Notes: a model not told the origin generated them from the sequence alone. 64,000 bases of DNA from Pseudonocardia sp. C8 (GCF_014267175.1 NZ_JACMTR010000002.1:5605501-5669500), one strand, 5' to 3'; counted from the first letter of the stretch, positions 44,568-55,485 are shown. Numbers and translations are program-made.

Positions 44568-45245
44568 GTGCAGCTGCTCATCCGGTATGTCCTTGCCCCA
44601 CTCGTCCGACTGATCTGGCGCCCGCGCGTGCACGGGGCCGGCCGCATCCCGGCCGCCGGCCCGGTGATCATCGCCGCGAACCACCGGGCCGCCGTCGACA
44701 CCGCGTTCATCCCGCTCGTCGCGCCCCGGAAGGTCGCGTTCCTGGGCAAGTCGGAGTACTTCACCGGCCGTGGCCTGCGCGGACGCCTGATGGCCGCGTT
44801 CCTCGGCGCCCTCGGCTACATCCCGGTCGACCGCGGCAACGCCCGCGCCGGGCTGGCCGCGCTCGACGCCGGCCGCAGGGTTCTCGAGGCGGGAGGCGCG
44901 TTCGGGATCTACCCCGAGGGCACCCGCTCGCTGGACGGGCGGCTGCACCGCGGGCACACCGGGGTGGCCAGCCTGGCGCTGTCGACCGGGGCCGTCGTCG
45001 TACCGGTGGGGTTGCGCGGCACCGACCGGGTGCAGCCGGTCGGGCGGCTGCTCCCGCGCCTGGCCCGGGTGGAGATCCGGTTCGGCGCGCCGCTGGAGTT
45101 CAGCCGCTACGAGGGGCTGGAGGGCTCGCCCGCGATCCGCCGGGCGGTCACCGACGAGATCATGGACGCCATCGCCGACCTGTCCGGGCAGGTCTACGTG
45201 GACTCCTACCACCGCCGCCCGGACGAGCTGCGGGACGCAGCCTGA
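44568..45245 (+). CDS. 1-acylglycerol-3-phosphate acyltransferase (PlsC-like)
   Basis: A 225-residue acyltransferase; GTG 44568 (VQLLIRYVLAPLVR) has GGGGA at 7 nt. Seen: HX4D motif NHRAAVDTAF (about 43), FLGKSEYF, IPVDRGNA (about 87) and IYPEGTRSLDG (about 112), the four motifs of PlsC enzymes that acylate lysophosphatidate in phospholipid synthesis. The first 30 residues contain an amphipathic membrane-binding helix. It converges with the next gene at a 3-bp gap. Confidence 0.9.
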   Translation: MQLLIRYVLAPLVRLIWRPRVHGAGRIPAAGPVIIAANHRAAVDTAFIPLVAPRKVAFLGKSEYFTGRGLRGRLMAAFLGALGYIPVDRGNARAGLAALDAGRRVLEAGGAFGIYPEGTRSLDGRLHRGHTGVASLALSTGAVVVPVGLRGTDRVQPVGRLLPRLARVEIRFGAPLEFSRYEGLEGSPAIRRAVTDEIMDAIADLSGQVYVDSYHRRPDELRDAA

Positions 45246-45248
45246 CCG

Positions 45249-45866
45249 CTACCCGTCGGACGTGACCGGCTGCCGGAGGATCGTGCGCTGCCTCCCGGGG
45301 GCGACCCTGCGGACGTCGCTGAGGTAGATCTCGTGGTGCCGGCCGGCCATGCGCAGCCCGTTGCCCGGGATGAACTCGTGATGCAGGCGTGCGAGCACGG
45401 CCGCCTCGTCGTCGAAGGAACCGACGTGCAGCGTCTGCACGCACCGCCCTTCGGCCAGGCCCTCGAGACGGAGGTCCTCGATGCGGGACGGCCGGTGCGC
45501 GGCCGCGGCCCGTTCGGTGGCGGTGGCGACCATGGCGGGGCCGATCCAGTCCGGGACCATGATCATGAGCGTCCAGTCCCACCGTGACTTGTCGCGCGCC
45601 GCGGTGAAGACGTCCATGTCGTCGGCCCACCACAGCCCTTCCAGGGGCGGGACGACGTAGTCGCGGCCGAGTTCCCGCTTGCTCGCGAACTTCAGCGTGT
45701 ACGCGACCGGGTAGAGCGCGCGGAGCGCAGCGGCGAAGGCGGGCGAGGTGTTCGGATCACCGTGGCCGTCGATCATGAGGTACTGCATCGCGGGCACGTC
45801 AACGATCCGGAACCGGCCCCGGGGTGCCCGGTAGGCGTCGTGCTTCTTGACGTCGGTCCTGTCCAT
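45249..45866 (-). CDS. GyrI-like small-molecule-binding protein
   Basis: A 205-residue protein from ATG 45866, with GGGGGAG at 4 nt. Seen: FRIVDVPAMQYLMIDGHGDPN, ALRALYPVAYTLKFASK, PPLEGLWW, and a second half with FDDEAAVLARLHHEFI. This is the COG4832/GyrI-like pattern of standalone SOUL-type ligand-binding proteins. The ligand is unknown. It ends 3 bp from the PlsC gene stop. Confidence 0.75.
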   Translation of the reverse strand: MDRTDVKKHDAYRAPRGRFRIVDVPAMQYLMIDGHGDPNTSPAFAAALRALYPVAYTLKFASKRELGRDYVVPPLEGLWWADDMDVFTAARDKSRWDWTLMIMVPDWIGPAMVATATERAAAAHRPSRIEDLRLEGLAEGRCVQTLHVGSFDDEAAVLARLHHEFIPGNGLRMAGRHHEIYLSDVRRVAPGRQRTILRQPVTSDG

Positions 45867-45880
45867 CGTCTCCCCCGGCG

Positions 45881-46558
45881 TCAGTGCGGAAGCACCGGAT
45901 GCCACGGCTCGGTGTGCCGGTACCACGCCCAGCGGGTGATCTCCCGGGGGAACGGCTCGCCGTCGCGGACGGGGGTCGCGCCGGTCGTCCCGATCTGGAC
46001 GGCCCGCCCGCGCGCGGCCCGCACCCCGCGCCCGCCGCGGACCCGCAGGCCGTCCGGGCCGGCGTCGACCACCAGCCGCGGGACCCGCCCGCGGAACACC
46101 CGGGTGGCATCGCAGTAGGCCTCGCCGTGCAGGTCGGGGACCACCCCCCGGCCCGCGAGGACGCCGCCGTTGTCGTCGCGCAGCAGCGGCTGCGGCCGGG
46201 CCGTCCCGGTGCGGGCCAGGTCGGCGGCGGCGGTGAACGACCGGGGCAGTCCCCAGTTCGCGGCGGCCGCCGACCGCCGGGACACCGGGAGGTAGCCGAC
46301 CTCGGTGGCCAGCGCGTCCCTCCGCAGCAGCCGGACCAGCACGGCGGCCAGGTCGGCGTCCTCACCGTGCACGATCAGGCGCCGCGTCCCGCCGAGCAGC
46401 GGGTCGACCGCGTCCTTGCCCGGCCGCGGGCCGACGGTGACCGACCGCACCGCCGGGTCGTCCAGGAGAGACGACGGTGGCCGTTCACGGCGTGCGCCCG
46501 GGCGGATACCGTGGAACGGAAGACGGTGTCGCTCCGGCAGCACGCAGCTGAGCAGCAC
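45881..46558 (-). CDS. hypothetical protein upstream of GyrI-like gene
   Basis: About 225 residues; the start is uncertain (GTG 46558 or 46543; longer frames would overlap purA). Seen: GGTRRLIVHGEDADLAAVLVRLL (core RRLIVHGEDADLAAVL), EVGYLPVSRRSAAAANWGLP, and a C-terminal part with several beta-like stretches (RLVVDAGPDGLRVRGGRG) ending in WYRHTEPWHPVLPH. No membrane segment. I do not recognise the family. It is divergent from purA and 14 bp upstream of the GyrI-like gene. Confidence 0.6.
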   Translation of the reverse strand: MLLSCVLPERHRLPFHGIRPGARRERPPSSLLDDPAVRSVTVGPRPGKDAVDPLLGGTRRLIVHGEDADLAAVLVRLLRRDALATEVGYLPVSRRSAAAANWGLPRSFTAAADLARTGTARPQPLLRDDNGGVLAGRGVVPDLHGEAYCDATRVFRGRVPRLVVDAGPDGLRVRGGRGVRAARGRAVQIGTTGATPVRDGEPFPREITRWAWYRHTEPWHPVLPH

Positions 46559-46653
46559 TGCTTCGGGATCGGTCGAACCCACTGATCGAGTACCCTTCCC
46601 GCCGCGGAATCCGGAAACCACGCCCGGGTCCGCGGCCGTGACGAGCGTGTTGA

Positions 46654-47943
<1,290 letters not shown>

Positions 47944-48105
47944 CGGCGCGGCGCCGCACACCCGTTCCGGGCGGACGCTCACGAAACCCGGGAGTGCTCG
48001 CTCGATCGGGTGAGCATCGCCGGGTCCGGTGAGCGTGTGGCGGTGGGTCGAGGTGCGCGTTGTCGCCGTGCCCGGGCCGGGGCGGGGCGCGGCCGGTGGA
48101 GCGGC

Positions 48106-49287
48106 TCAGGGTCGGGCCGGTTCGTCCCGCACCGGCGTCACCGCCACCGCGACCAGCGGGGCGAGCGCGGCCAGGGCGAACCCGGCGCCGTACCCGGTCA
48201 CCCCGACCAGCGCACCGAGCACGACCGGGACGGCCGAGGCGAACGCGTTCTGCCCGGTGTTCTGGATCCCGAGCGCCCGCCCGGACCACGCCCGGCCGGC
48301 GAGCTCGGCGGTGCTGGTGAAGGCCAGCCCGTTGTCGGCGACGGTGACGACCGCGCCGACCGCCAGCATCGTCACCGCCAGCCACCCCGCGACGGCGTCG
48401 CCGAGCGCGAACAGCAGCAGGACGACCGCGGCCGCCACCGCGATCTGGCGCATCGGGCGCAGCCGGGACCCGACCCGGTCCGACCACCAGCCGGACCCGA
48501 TCCGGCCGAACGCCCCGGCCACCTGGCCCGCCGCGACGAACGCGCCGGCCGCCGTGACCCCCCACCCCTGCTCGCGCACCAGGTACTCGGTGCCGAACGC
48601 GGCGATCGCGAACTGCGGCACGACCAGCAGCGCGGACGCGGCGTGCACCCGCCACAGCGTCGGCGTCCGGTACGGCGACGGCGCCGCGCCCGCCGGACGC
48701 GCGGTGCGCGGCGGATCCGGGGCCAGGACCAGCACGAGCAGTACGGAGGCCAGGCACAGCCCGGCGGGCAGCAGCAGCGCGGACCACGGCCCCACCGCCG
48801 CGCCCAGCGACGGCAGGGTCAACCCGGCCAGCGCGACGCCGAGCGGCTGCGCGGTCTGCCGGATCCCCATCGCGGTGCCGCGCTCGTGGGCCCCGAACCA
48901 GCCCATCACCATCCGGCCGTTGGCCGCGAACACCGAGGCCGCCCCGGCCCCGCCGAGCACGAGCAGGACCGGTGTGGCCGGACCGGGCAGCAGGGCCGCC
49001 GCGCCGACCGCCGCCGCGCACACCGCCAGCCCGGCGGCGATGACCCGCCGCTCCCCGGTGCGGTCGGCCACCGCGCCCCAGGCGATCAGCGTGAGCAGCA
49101 GCCCTGCGGTCGGGGCGCCGACGTAGGCACCGGCCCCCGCCAGCGACAGGCCGCCCGTGTCACGCAGCAGCGGGACCAGGAACGGCATCCCGTAGACGAA
49201 CGAGCAGGCGGCCGTCTGGGCGAGCACGCCGACGCCGAGCACCACCCAGCGACGGCGGCTCCGCGTGACGTCAGGCGTGGTGGACAC
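48106..49287 (-). CDS. MFS transporter (12 TM)
   Basis: A 393-residue transporter from GTG 49287 (VSTTPDVTRSRRRW). Twelve hydrophobic segments, with WGAVADRTGERRV (motif A) near residue 72 and FGAHERGTAMGIRQTAQPLGVA near 130, the pattern of OFA/CynX-type carriers. Substrate unknown. It lies between purA and the marP block and is absent from the M. tuberculosis order, so it is a lineage-specific neighbour. Confidence 0.8.
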   Translation of the reverse strand: MSTTPDVTRSRRRWVVLGVGVLAQTAACSFVYGMPFLVPLLRDTGGLSLAGAGAYVGAPTAGLLLTLIAWGAVADRTGERRVIAAGLAVCAAAVGAAALLPGPATPVLLVLGGAGAASVFAANGRMVMGWFGAHERGTAMGIRQTAQPLGVALAGLTLPSLGAAVGPWSALLLPAGLCLASVLLVLVLAPDPPRTARPAGAAPSPYRTPTLWRVHAASALLVVPQFAIAAFGTEYLVREQGWGVTAAGAFVAAGQVAGAFGRIGSGWWSDRVGSRLRPMRQIAVAAAVVLLLFALGDAVAGWLAVTMLAVGAVVTVADNGLAFTSTAELAGRAWSGRALGIQNTGQNAFASAVPVVLGALVGVTGYGAGFALAALAPLVAVAVTPVRDEPARP

Positions 49288-49347
49288 CGGCCCACGCTAG
49301 GCCGCCGTCTCAGTCCATGACCACCTGGTTCCGGATCGTGGGAACCC

Positions 49348-50553
49348 TCAGGCGGCGCACTCCCCGGTGTCGACCGGATCCGACGCGGTCCCGGCGGCGA
49401 CGTTGAGCGCCTCCGAGACCTGCTCGGCGGTCAGCACGAAGCCGGTCTCGGAGTCGTCGAGCGCGGCACCGAACACCACGCCGACCACCCGGCCGTCCGG
49501 GGTGATCATCGGTCCGCCGGAGTTGCCGGAGCGGACCACGGCCCGGACGGTGTAGACGTCGCGGACCACGCTGCCCTGCTCGTAGATGTCCGGCCCGCGC
49601 AGCCGGATCCGCTCGCGGATCTTGCCCGGCGTCACCGTGTACGGCCCGTCCAGCGGGTACCCGACGATGATCACGTCGTCGCCGACCCGGGCCGGGTCGG
49701 GGGTGAACTGCAGCGGCTCCTCCTCCAGCGCCGGCACGTCGAGCACGGCCACGTCGACCTGCGGGTCGTAGTGGATGACCTCGGCGTCGAGCTGGCGGGT
49801 GCGCCCGCTCGCGGTGGTAACCTCGACCGTCGTGCTCGACGTCCCCGCGACGACGTGCGCGTTGGTCATCACCCGCTGCGGTGCGACGACGAACCCGGTG
49901 CCCTCCAGGGCCCGGCGGCAGGAGGTCGCCCGGCCCCGGACCTTCAGCACGCGGTCACGGACCTCGGTCACGACCGGGGACCGGGCGAGGGCCGAGTCCG
50001 GGGGCCCGACCGCGGCGACCGGAGTGCGGGAGAACGGGCTCACGACGTCCGGGAAGCCGGAGTCGTCGAGGATCTGCCGGAGCTCGGCGGGCAGCTGGCG
50101 CGCCGCGTCGGGCATCACGCCGTCGACCGCGGCGAGCACCCGGGAGTCGCGCAGCCCGGACGTCAGCGTGGCGAAGCTGGTCGACGCCAGCGGCAGCGCG
50201 ATCAGCCACGCGGCCACCACCACCGCGACGGCCTGCACCCCGGCGCCGAGCGTCGAGTCCACCCGCAGCGTGCCCTCGCGCCGGATCCGGTCCCGGATGA
50301 ACCGTCCGAGATAGACACCGGTGGCCTCGCCGAGCGCCACCAGCAGCACGACCGCGCCGATCCCGAGCAGCACCTTGGCCTGCTGGGACTCCACCTGGGC
50401 GGCCAGCAGCGGCGCGAGCCGCAGGCCCAGCACGGCCCCGGTCAGGACCCCGAGGAACGACAGCAGCGCCACCGCCACCCCGTGCCGCCAGCCGGACGCC
50501 GCCGCCAGCAGCGCCAGGATGACGACCAGCACGTCGACCCAGCTGATGCTCAC
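49348..50553 (-). CDS. marP: membrane-bound trypsin-like protease, MarP-like
   Basis: A 401-residue protein from GTG 50553. Four N-terminal membrane segments within about 1-125 resemble a CvpA domain. The extracytoplasmic protease has His in MTNAHVVAG (about 235), Asp in PQVDVAVLDV (about 265) and Ser in SGNSGGPMI (about 343). Cys residues in ATSCRRALEG and near the end (DTGECAA) match the disulfide known in M. tuberculosis MarP (Rv3671c), needed for acid and oxidative stress survival by activating the hydrolase RipA. Last of the nth-tlpA-nudix-marP operon. Confidence 0.92.
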   Translation of the reverse strand: MSISWVDVLVVILALLAAASGWRHGVAVALLSFLGVLTGAVLGLRLAPLLAAQVESQQAKVLLGIGAVVLLVALGEATGVYLGRFIRDRIRREGTLRVDSTLGAGVQAVAVVVAAWLIALPLASTSFATLTSGLRDSRVLAAVDGVMPDAARQLPAELRQILDDSGFPDVVSPFSRTPVAAVGPPDSALARSPVVTEVRDRVLKVRGRATSCRRALEGTGFVVAPQRVMTNAHVVAGTSSTTVEVTTASGRTRQLDAEVIHYDPQVDVAVLDVPALEEEPLQFTPDPARVGDDVIIVGYPLDGPYTVTPGKIRERIRLRGPDIYEQGSVVRDVYTVRAVVRSGNSGGPMITPDGRVVGVVFGAALDDSETGFVLTAEQVSEALNVAAGTASDPVDTGECAA

Positions 50554-51305
50554 CGGCCCACCTCGTCAGACACGTCGACGGGGTCGGTCACGCGTTCTCC
50601 TCGCAGCTCGTCACGGTCGCGGTGGTGCGCCCGGGCGGCGGCCCAGGCCTCGTCGAGGTCCTCGATCCGGGTGGCGTCCCAGGGGCGTTCCCAGCCGGAC
50701 CGGTGGAGCAGGGCGGACAATAGGCCAGCGGTGAATCCCCAGATCAACAACCCCGAGGCGCGGAACGCGGGGCCGGTGTACCCGCGCGGGCCACGGACGC
50801 TGATCCGGTTCGCCGGGTCGGCCAGGTCCGTGACCGGCACCCGGATCACCCGCGCCACCTCGGCCGGATCGATCGCGCGGACCGGGGCCGGGTCGGCCCA
50901 GTGGGCGAGCACCGGTGTCACCAGGTAGCCGGTCGGCGGGATGAACAGGTCGGGGAGCACGACCAGCGGGACGACGCCGCCGGGGTCGAGCCCGGTTTCC
51001 TCCTCCGCCTCGCGCAGTGCGGCGTGCACCGGACCGGTGTCGGTCGGGTCGACCCGGCCGCCGGGGAACGCGACCTGGCCCGCGTGCGAGCGCAGCGTCG
51101 ACGCGCGCTCGGTGAGCAGCACGTCCGGCCCGTGCGCGCTGTCGGCGAACAGCATGAGGACGGCGGCCCGGTGCGCCCCCGGTGCCTGCCCGGCGGGGTC
51201 CATCCGGGCCCCGAACCAGGCCGGGTCGAGCCCGAGCGCGCCCTCGACCAGCGGTTTCAGCGAGTCCGGTGCGGCGCGGGGGTCCGGCTCGGGCACGGCG
51301 GTCAC
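50550..51305 (-). CDS. NUDIX hydrolase, CoA pyrophosphatase-like
   Basis: A 251-residue protein from GTG 51305, overlapping tlpA and marP by 4 bp each. Seen: LLTERASTLRSHAGQVAFPGGRVD (core RSHAGQVAFPGG), the signature of CoA-specific NUDIX enzymes, followed by ALREAEEETGLDP (about 112-124). It probably splits CoA or a related coenzyme. Equivalent in position to Rv3672c. Confidence 0.9.
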   Translation of the reverse strand: MTAVPEPDPRAAPDSLKPLVEGALGLDPAWFGARMDPAGQAPGAHRAAVLMLFADSAHGPDVLLTERASTLRSHAGQVAFPGGRVDPTDTGPVHAALREAEEETGLDPGGVVPLVVLPDLFIPPTGYLVTPVLAHWADPAPVRAIDPAEVARVIRVPVTDLADPANRISVRGPRGYTGPAFRASGLLIWGFTAGLLSALLHRSGWERPWDATRIEDLDEAWAAARAHHRDRDELRGERVTDPVDVSDEVGR

Positions 51306-51955
51306 CGGAGCTTCTCCACGGCCGCCGCGACGTCGTCGGCGGACCGGAACGGGATCGGCGGGGCGACGGCGGCCGGCGTGCCGTCGGCCCGGACGACGTA
51401 GCTGTACGGCAGCACCGGCGGCGTGCCCAGCGCCCCGCGCAGCTCGCCGCGCGGGTCGGCGAGTGCGGGCAGAGTGACGCCGAGTTCGGCGGCCAAGCGG
51501 AGCGCGGCGACCGGGTCGTCCTGCACGTCCACGGTCACGACGGGCACCGAGCCGGGCCGCCGGGCGTACTCGGCCAGCGCCGGCAGCTCCTCGCGGCACG
51601 GCACGCACCAGGACGCCCAGAAGTTGACCAGGGCGGGGCGGCCGGCGAGCGCCGCGCCGACGTCGACGGTCCCGTCCGCGCCCAGGCACGGCACGGTGAT
51701 CCCGGCCAGCGGGCCGGCCGGCAGCGCACCGCTCGGGGCCGGGCAGGGCTGCAGTCCCGCTGCGCCCCGGGCCGCCGCGAGCGCGGCCGGGTCGGCGCTG
51801 GCCGGATCGGACTCCGGCCGGGCCGCGGCCGGCGGTGCGGCGCCGCCCGGCGGCTCGGGGGACGACGGCCACAGGGCCCACACCGCGAGCCCGACCAGCA
51901 CCACCACGGCGACCGTCGAGACGATCTCCGAACGGGTGGCGCCGGTCCGGCTCAC
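51302..51955 (-). CDS. TlpA-like membrane-anchored thioredoxin
   Basis: A 217-residue protein from GTG 51955. One membrane anchor (about 11-30) and a disordered Pro/Ala linker precede a thioredoxin fold outside the cell with active site [15 protein letters not shown] (about 113). CPAP near residue 70 and CLG near 90 are further Cys. It probably reduces exported disulfides. Equivalent to Rv3673c; coupling to marP, whose protease has a disulfide, fits a shared redox role (inference). Confidence 0.88.
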   Translation of the reverse strand: MSRTGATRSEIVSTVAVVVLVGLAVWALWPSSPEPPGGAAPPAAARPESDPASADPAALAAARGAAGLQPCPAPSGALPAGPLAGITVPCLGADGTVDVGAALAGRPALVNFWASWCVPCREELPALAEYARRPGSVPVVTVDVQDDPVAALRLAAELGVTLPALADPRGELRGALGTPPVLPYSYVVRADGTPAAVAPPIPFRSADDVAAAVEKLR

Positions 51956-52752
51956 CGGCCGTCCCCGCTGATGCCGGCCAGCTCCAGCAGGTGGTCCCGC
52001 TCCGGACCCTTGACCAGCGCGGCGGCCTCACCCGGATCGGTCGGCCCCAGCCCGTACGACGGGCAGTCGACGGCCAGCGAGCAGGCCCCGCACGCCGGCT
52101 TGCGCGAGTGGCACACCCGGCGGCCGTGGAAGATCACGTAGTGCGAGACGATCGTCCAGTCCCGGCGGGGGACGAGCTCGCCGACCGCGTGCTCGACCTT
52201 CACCGGGTCCTCGTCGGTCGTCCAGCCCCAGCGCCGGACCAGGCGTCCGAAGTGGGTGTCGACGGTGATCCCCGGGATGCCGAACGCGTTGCCGAGGATG
52301 ACGTTGGCGGTCTTGCGGCCGATGCCCGGCAGCCTGACCAGGTCGGCCAGCGACGCGGGCAGCTCCCCGCCGTGCCGCTCGACGACCGCGGCGCCCAGCC
52401 CGATCAGCGAGGTCGCCTTGTTGCGGTAGAAGCCGGTGGGGCGGATCAGCTCCTCGAGCTCGGTCCGGTCGGCCGCGGCGTAGTCGGCCGCCGTGGGGTA
52501 GCGGGCGAACAGGGCCGGTGTGACCTGGTTGACCCGCTCGTCGGTGCACTGCGCCGACAGGATCGTGGCCACCGCCAGGTCGATCGGCGTGGTGAAGTCG
52601 AGCTCGCAGTGCGCGTGGGGGTAGGCCGCGGCGAGGGCGCGGAGGATCCGGTTCACCCTGCGCGCTCGCCCGATCGGGTTCTCCCCGGCTGCGACACGCG
52701 CGGCGAGACCGGCCGCGGCGCGTCGCGTGGGCCGCCGGACGGAGGTGCTCAC
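51952..52752 (-). CDS. nth: endonuclease III
   Basis: A 266-residue base-excision glycosylase/AP lyase for oxidised pyrimidines. GTG 52752 ([11 protein letters not shown]) chosen. Seen: [11 protein letters not shown], the HhH motif [18 protein letters not shown] with catalytic Lys, [11 protein letters not shown] with catalytic Asp, and a 4Fe-4S cluster of four Cys spaced 6-2-5 ([17 protein letters not shown]). First gene of the coupled four-gene operon. Equivalent to Rv3674c. Confidence 0.95.
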   Translation of the reverse strand: MSTSVRRPTRRAAAGLAARVAAGENPIGRARRVNRILRALAAAYPHAHCELDFTTPIDLAVATILSAQCTDERVNQVTPALFARYPTAADYAAADRTELEELIRPTGFYRNKATSLIGLGAAVVERHGGELPASLADLVRLPGIGRKTANVILGNAFGIPGITVDTHFGRLVRRWGWTTDEDPVKVEHAVGELVPRRDWTIVSHYVIFHGRRVCHSRKPACGACSLAVDCPSYGLGPTDPGEAAALVKGPERDHLLELAGISGDGR

Positions 52753-52978
52753 ATCACCGAGCGTACGGGGAACCCCTGACGGTTCCGCACGGTGTCGCAC
52801 GGCGGCCGCACGACCCCGTTGCCGCCGCTCGCCGAGCGTGCACGACGCCGAACGGTCCATCCCCGCCGGTCGGTGTCCGGCGGGCGGTTCACGAGGTCAC
52901 GAACGCGTCACGAACCCGGCGGGTCGGCCACCCCCGGCGCGGCGTGCCTCGAACCCGTGAGGGAGGATCAGGGGTGCC

Positions 52979-53227
52979 ATGACTGCCTGGTTGAGCGTTC
53001 TCGTCCCGCTGCTCGTGATGTTCTTCGCGCTCGGTATGGAGCGTGTCGAGTCCCGCCTGCGGGAGTCCACCGTGCGGCAGGACGAGCTGGACGAGATGCT
53101 GGAGCAGCCTCGCCCGGACGAGGTGCGCGCCCTGTTCCGGTCCGGCACCAGCCGGGCGCTGGAGCTCTTCCGGCTGCGCAACCGCCGTCGGCGGAGCGCT
53201 CGGCGCAGCCAGGTTCCGTCGGCGTGA
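52979..53227 (+). CDS. small membrane protein next to crp (Rv3675-like position)
   Basis: An 82-residue protein from ATG 52979, with GGGAGGATCAGGGGTGCC upstream. One N-terminal membrane segment (about 4-20), an acidic helical stretch (VRQDELDEMLEQPRPDEVR) and a very basic tail (RLRNRRRRSARR). Function unknown; the position between nth and crp, divergent from the former, equals M. tuberculosis Rv3675. Confidence 0.75.
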   Translation: MTAWLSVLVPLLVMFFALGMERVESRLRESTVRQDELDEMLEQPRPDEVRALFRSGTSRALELFRLRNRRRRSARRSQVPSA

Positions 53228-53398
53228 CCGGGATCTGACAAGATCGTAACGGGGGCTGTGGCGCGCCCCTCGGCCGAAACAGGCCCGATCGGACGAGTCC
53301 CCGATCGGCCCGTGGTGCGCACGTGTGTGGCGAAGGCCTCTACACTGACGCGCCGACGACCCGCCGTGACGCTCGCGGCCGGTGAACGAGGAGTTGCA

Positions 53399-54073
53399 GT
53401 GGACGAGGTTCTGATCCGGGCCGGGATCTTCCAGGGCGTGGAGCCCCAGGCAGCCGAGGCGCTGGCCGAGGCGCTGGAAGCCGCCGATTTCTCCCGTGGG
53501 CAGGTCATCTTCTCCGAGGGCGAACCGGGTGACCGCCTCTACATCGTCGCCGGTGGCAAGGTGAAGCTCGGCCGCAAGTCGCCGGACGGGCGGGAGAACC
53601 TGCTGATGGTGGCCGGTCCGTCCGACATGTTCGGTGAGCTGTCCATCTTCGACCCGGGCCCGCGCACGTCGTCGGCCACCGCGGTCACCGAGGTGCGGTG
53701 CTACACGATGGACCGTGCCGCGCTGCGGGAGTGGATCGGCAAGCGCCCGGAGATCGCCGAGCAGCTGCTGCGGGTGCTGGCGCGTCGCCTGCGCCGCACC
53801 AACAACATGCTGGCGGACCTGATCTTCACCGACGTCCCGGGGCGCGTCGCGAAGTCGCTGCTGCAGCTCGCCCGCCAGTTCGGCTCCCAGGAGTCCGGCC
53901 TGCTGCGGGTGACCCACGACCTCACCCAGGAGGAGATCGCCCAGCTGGTCGGTGCCTCCCGGGAGACCGTCAACAAGGCGCTCGCCGACTTCGCGCACCG
54001 CGGCTGGCTGCGGCTCGAGGGCAAGAGCGTGCTGATCCTGGAGCCGGAGCGCCTGGCCCGCCGGGCCCGCTGA
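53399..54073 (+). CDS. crp: Crp/Fnr-family cAMP receptor regulator
   Basis: A 224-residue regulator; GTG 53399 ([14 protein letters not shown]) has GAGGAG at 6 nt. The cyclic-nucleotide domain (about 15-125) carries the phosphate-binding cassette [16 protein letters not shown] (about 80-95). The HTH is at about 175-200 ([20 protein letters not shown]). This matches M. tuberculosis Crp (Rv3676) in length and motif, so cAMP-controlled global regulation is expected. The 171-bp upstream gap is non-coding, with a TACACT hexamer at 53340-53345. Confidence 0.95.
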   Translation: MDEVLIRAGIFQGVEPQAAEALAEALEAADFSRGQVIFSEGEPGDRLYIVAGGKVKLGRKSPDGRENLLMVAGPSDMFGELSIFDPGPRTSSATAVTEVRCYTMDRAALREWIGKRPEIAEQLLRVLARRLRRTNNMLADLIFTDVPGRVAKSLLQLARQFGSQESGLLRVTHDLTQEEIAQLVGASRETVNKALADFAHRGWLRLEGKSVLILEPERLARRAR

Positions 54074-54099
54074 GCCCGGTCCCGCCCCGGGGAAACCGG

Positions 54100-54117
54100 C
54101 TGGTACGCCCGTACCAG
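54100..54117. promoter_or_regulatory. 18-bp perfect palindrome before MFS gene
   Basis: CTGGTACG-CC-CGTACCAG, with 8-bp arms and a 2-bp centre, ends 5 bp before the first possible MFS start (54123). Its size is typical of TetR/MarR-type operators. As it also follows the crp stop by 26 bp, it could instead act as a weak terminator. Confidence 0.5.
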
Positions 54118-54122
54118 TTCGT

Positions 54123-55400
54123 GTGATCCTGGGTGGCGTGGCCGCTTCCCTCACCGACTACCGGGCCGTCCTCGGTGCGCCGGGGGCCGTCGCGCCGGTC
54201 TGCGCGTCCGCGATCGGGCGGTTCCCGCTCGCGATGCACAGCCTCGCCACGTTGCTGTACGTGCGCGAGACAGGTGGTTCCTACACGGTCGCCGGCGCCG
54301 TGTCGGCGGCCCTGCTCGTCGGGACGGCGGTCGGCACGGTCGTCCAGGGCCGGCTGCTCGACCGGCTCGGTCCGACCCGCCCGATGCTGGTGCTGGTCGC
54401 GGTCTATCTGGCTGCGGTCACCGGCCTGGTCGCCTGCATCGAGGGCCGCGCCGCACTCGGCGCCACCCTCGCCGTGGGTCTGCTGGCCGGGCTCGCCACC
54501 CCCGCGCTCGAAGGTTCGTCGCGGGCGCTCTGGTCGGACCTGACGCCGCCGGGGCCGCGCCGCGAGGCCGCCTACACCTACGAGGCGATCAGCCTCGAGA
54601 CGTTCTTCGTCCTCGGCCCCGCACTGGCCGCGCTCCTGGTCGTGGCGACGCCGTGGCCGGGGACCGCACTCGTCGTCGCGGCGTCCGCCGAGCTGGTCGG
54701 GACCACCTGGTTCGCGCTGACCGCGGCGGTCCGGCGGCGCTCGTCCCGGATCCGCGCGGCGCGGGCGGCCGGATCGCTGGCCCGCGAGGCCGGCCTGCTG
54801 GGCGTGTTCCGGCGGCCGGGCCTGCGGACGGTCGCGGTGGCGTCGCTCGGGTTCGGCCTGGTCATCGGCAGCGCGGAGGTCGGCGTGCTCGCGGCCGCCC
54901 GGTTCGCCGGAGCGCCCGCGGCCGGCGGGATCCTGCTGTCCGCGTGGTCCGTGGTGTCGGTGCTGGCCGGGGTGCTCTACGGGATGCGGCCCTGGCCGCG
55001 GCCGCTGCACCTGCGGCTGCCGGTGCTGCTCGGCGGCTTCGCCCTGCTGGTGACGGTGATGGGCCTGCTCTCCCCGCTCGGCTCCCTGGTGGCCCTCGGC
55101 GGAATCATGATGGTGGCCGGGGCGCTGATCACCCCGCAGGTCACCGCGCACTCGCTGGGTGTGGAGCGGACGGCGCCCGCGGACTCGGCCACCGAGGCGT
55201 TCAACTGGATGGTCATGGCCGCGGTGCTGGGGGTCTCGGCCGGGCAGGCCGCCTCCGGGGCGATGATCGACGTGGCCGGGCCGGCCGGGTACGCGGCCGG
55301 TGGGGTGCTGGGGCTGCTGGCCGCCGGGCTGCTGTGGCTGCGCCGCGGCACGGTCGCCGCCGCGGACGCGTCACGCGAGCCCGCCGGCAGCCTCGCCTAG
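54123..55400 (+). CDS. MFS transporter (12 TM)
   Basis: A 425-residue transporter; GTG 54123 or GTG 54138 (VAASLTDYRAVL) may start it. Twelve hydrophobic segments; the N-terminal half has SAIGRFPLAMHSLATLLYVRE (core FPLAMHSLATLLYV), and the middle loop is Arg-rich. The pattern resembles predicted drug or sugar efflux carriers. It lies between crp and the MBL gene and is not part of the M. tuberculosis order. An 18-bp palindrome precedes it and a long hairpin follows. Confidence 0.78.
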   Translation: MILGGVAASLTDYRAVLGAPGAVAPVCASAIGRFPLAMHSLATLLYVRETGGSYTVAGAVSAALLVGTAVGTVVQGRLLDRLGPTRPMLVLVAVYLAAVTGLVACIEGRAALGATLAVGLLAGLATPALEGSSRALWSDLTPPGPRREAAYTYEAISLETFFVLGPALAALLVVATPWPGTALVVAASAELVGTTWFALTAAVRRRSSRIRAARAAGSLAREAGLLGVFRRPGLRTVAVASLGFGLVIGSAEVGVLAAARFAGAPAAGGILLSAWSVVSVLAGVLYGMRPWPRPLHLRLPVLLGGFALLVTVMGLLSPLGSLVALGGIMMVAGALITPQVTAHSLGVERTAPADSATEAFNWMVMAAVLGVSAGQAASGAMIDVAGPAGYAAGGVLGLLAAGLLWLRRGTVAAADASREPAGSLA

Positions 55401-55422
55401 GAGGCGCACCCTCCCCACGCCG

Positions 55423-55471
55423 CACTCATGGAGCAAAGGTCCCGTCGCACGGGACTTTTGCTCCATGAGTG
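55423..55471. terminator. bidirectional hairpin, ACTCATGGAGC family, copy 2
   Basis: Arms 55423-55445 and 55449-55471 pair over 23 bp with a single G-T-type mismatch and a 3-nt loop. It lies between the convergent MFS and MBL genes. It shares the outer CACTCATGGAGC and the GTCCCGT core with the hairpin at 24831-24879. Confidence 0.78.
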
Positions 55472-55485
55472 GGTTCGCGGACCGG

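Noticed and set aside
47975..48030. Possible terminator hairpin between purA and the convergent MFS gene
   Set aside because: Only a 5-bp TGCTC/GAGCA stem is visible; it belongs to neither hairpin family.
52889..52913. Three copies of TCACGA upstream of the small membrane protein gene
   Set aside because: Unequal spacing (8 and 11 bp), no symmetry, and TCACGA is common in this GC-rich sequence.
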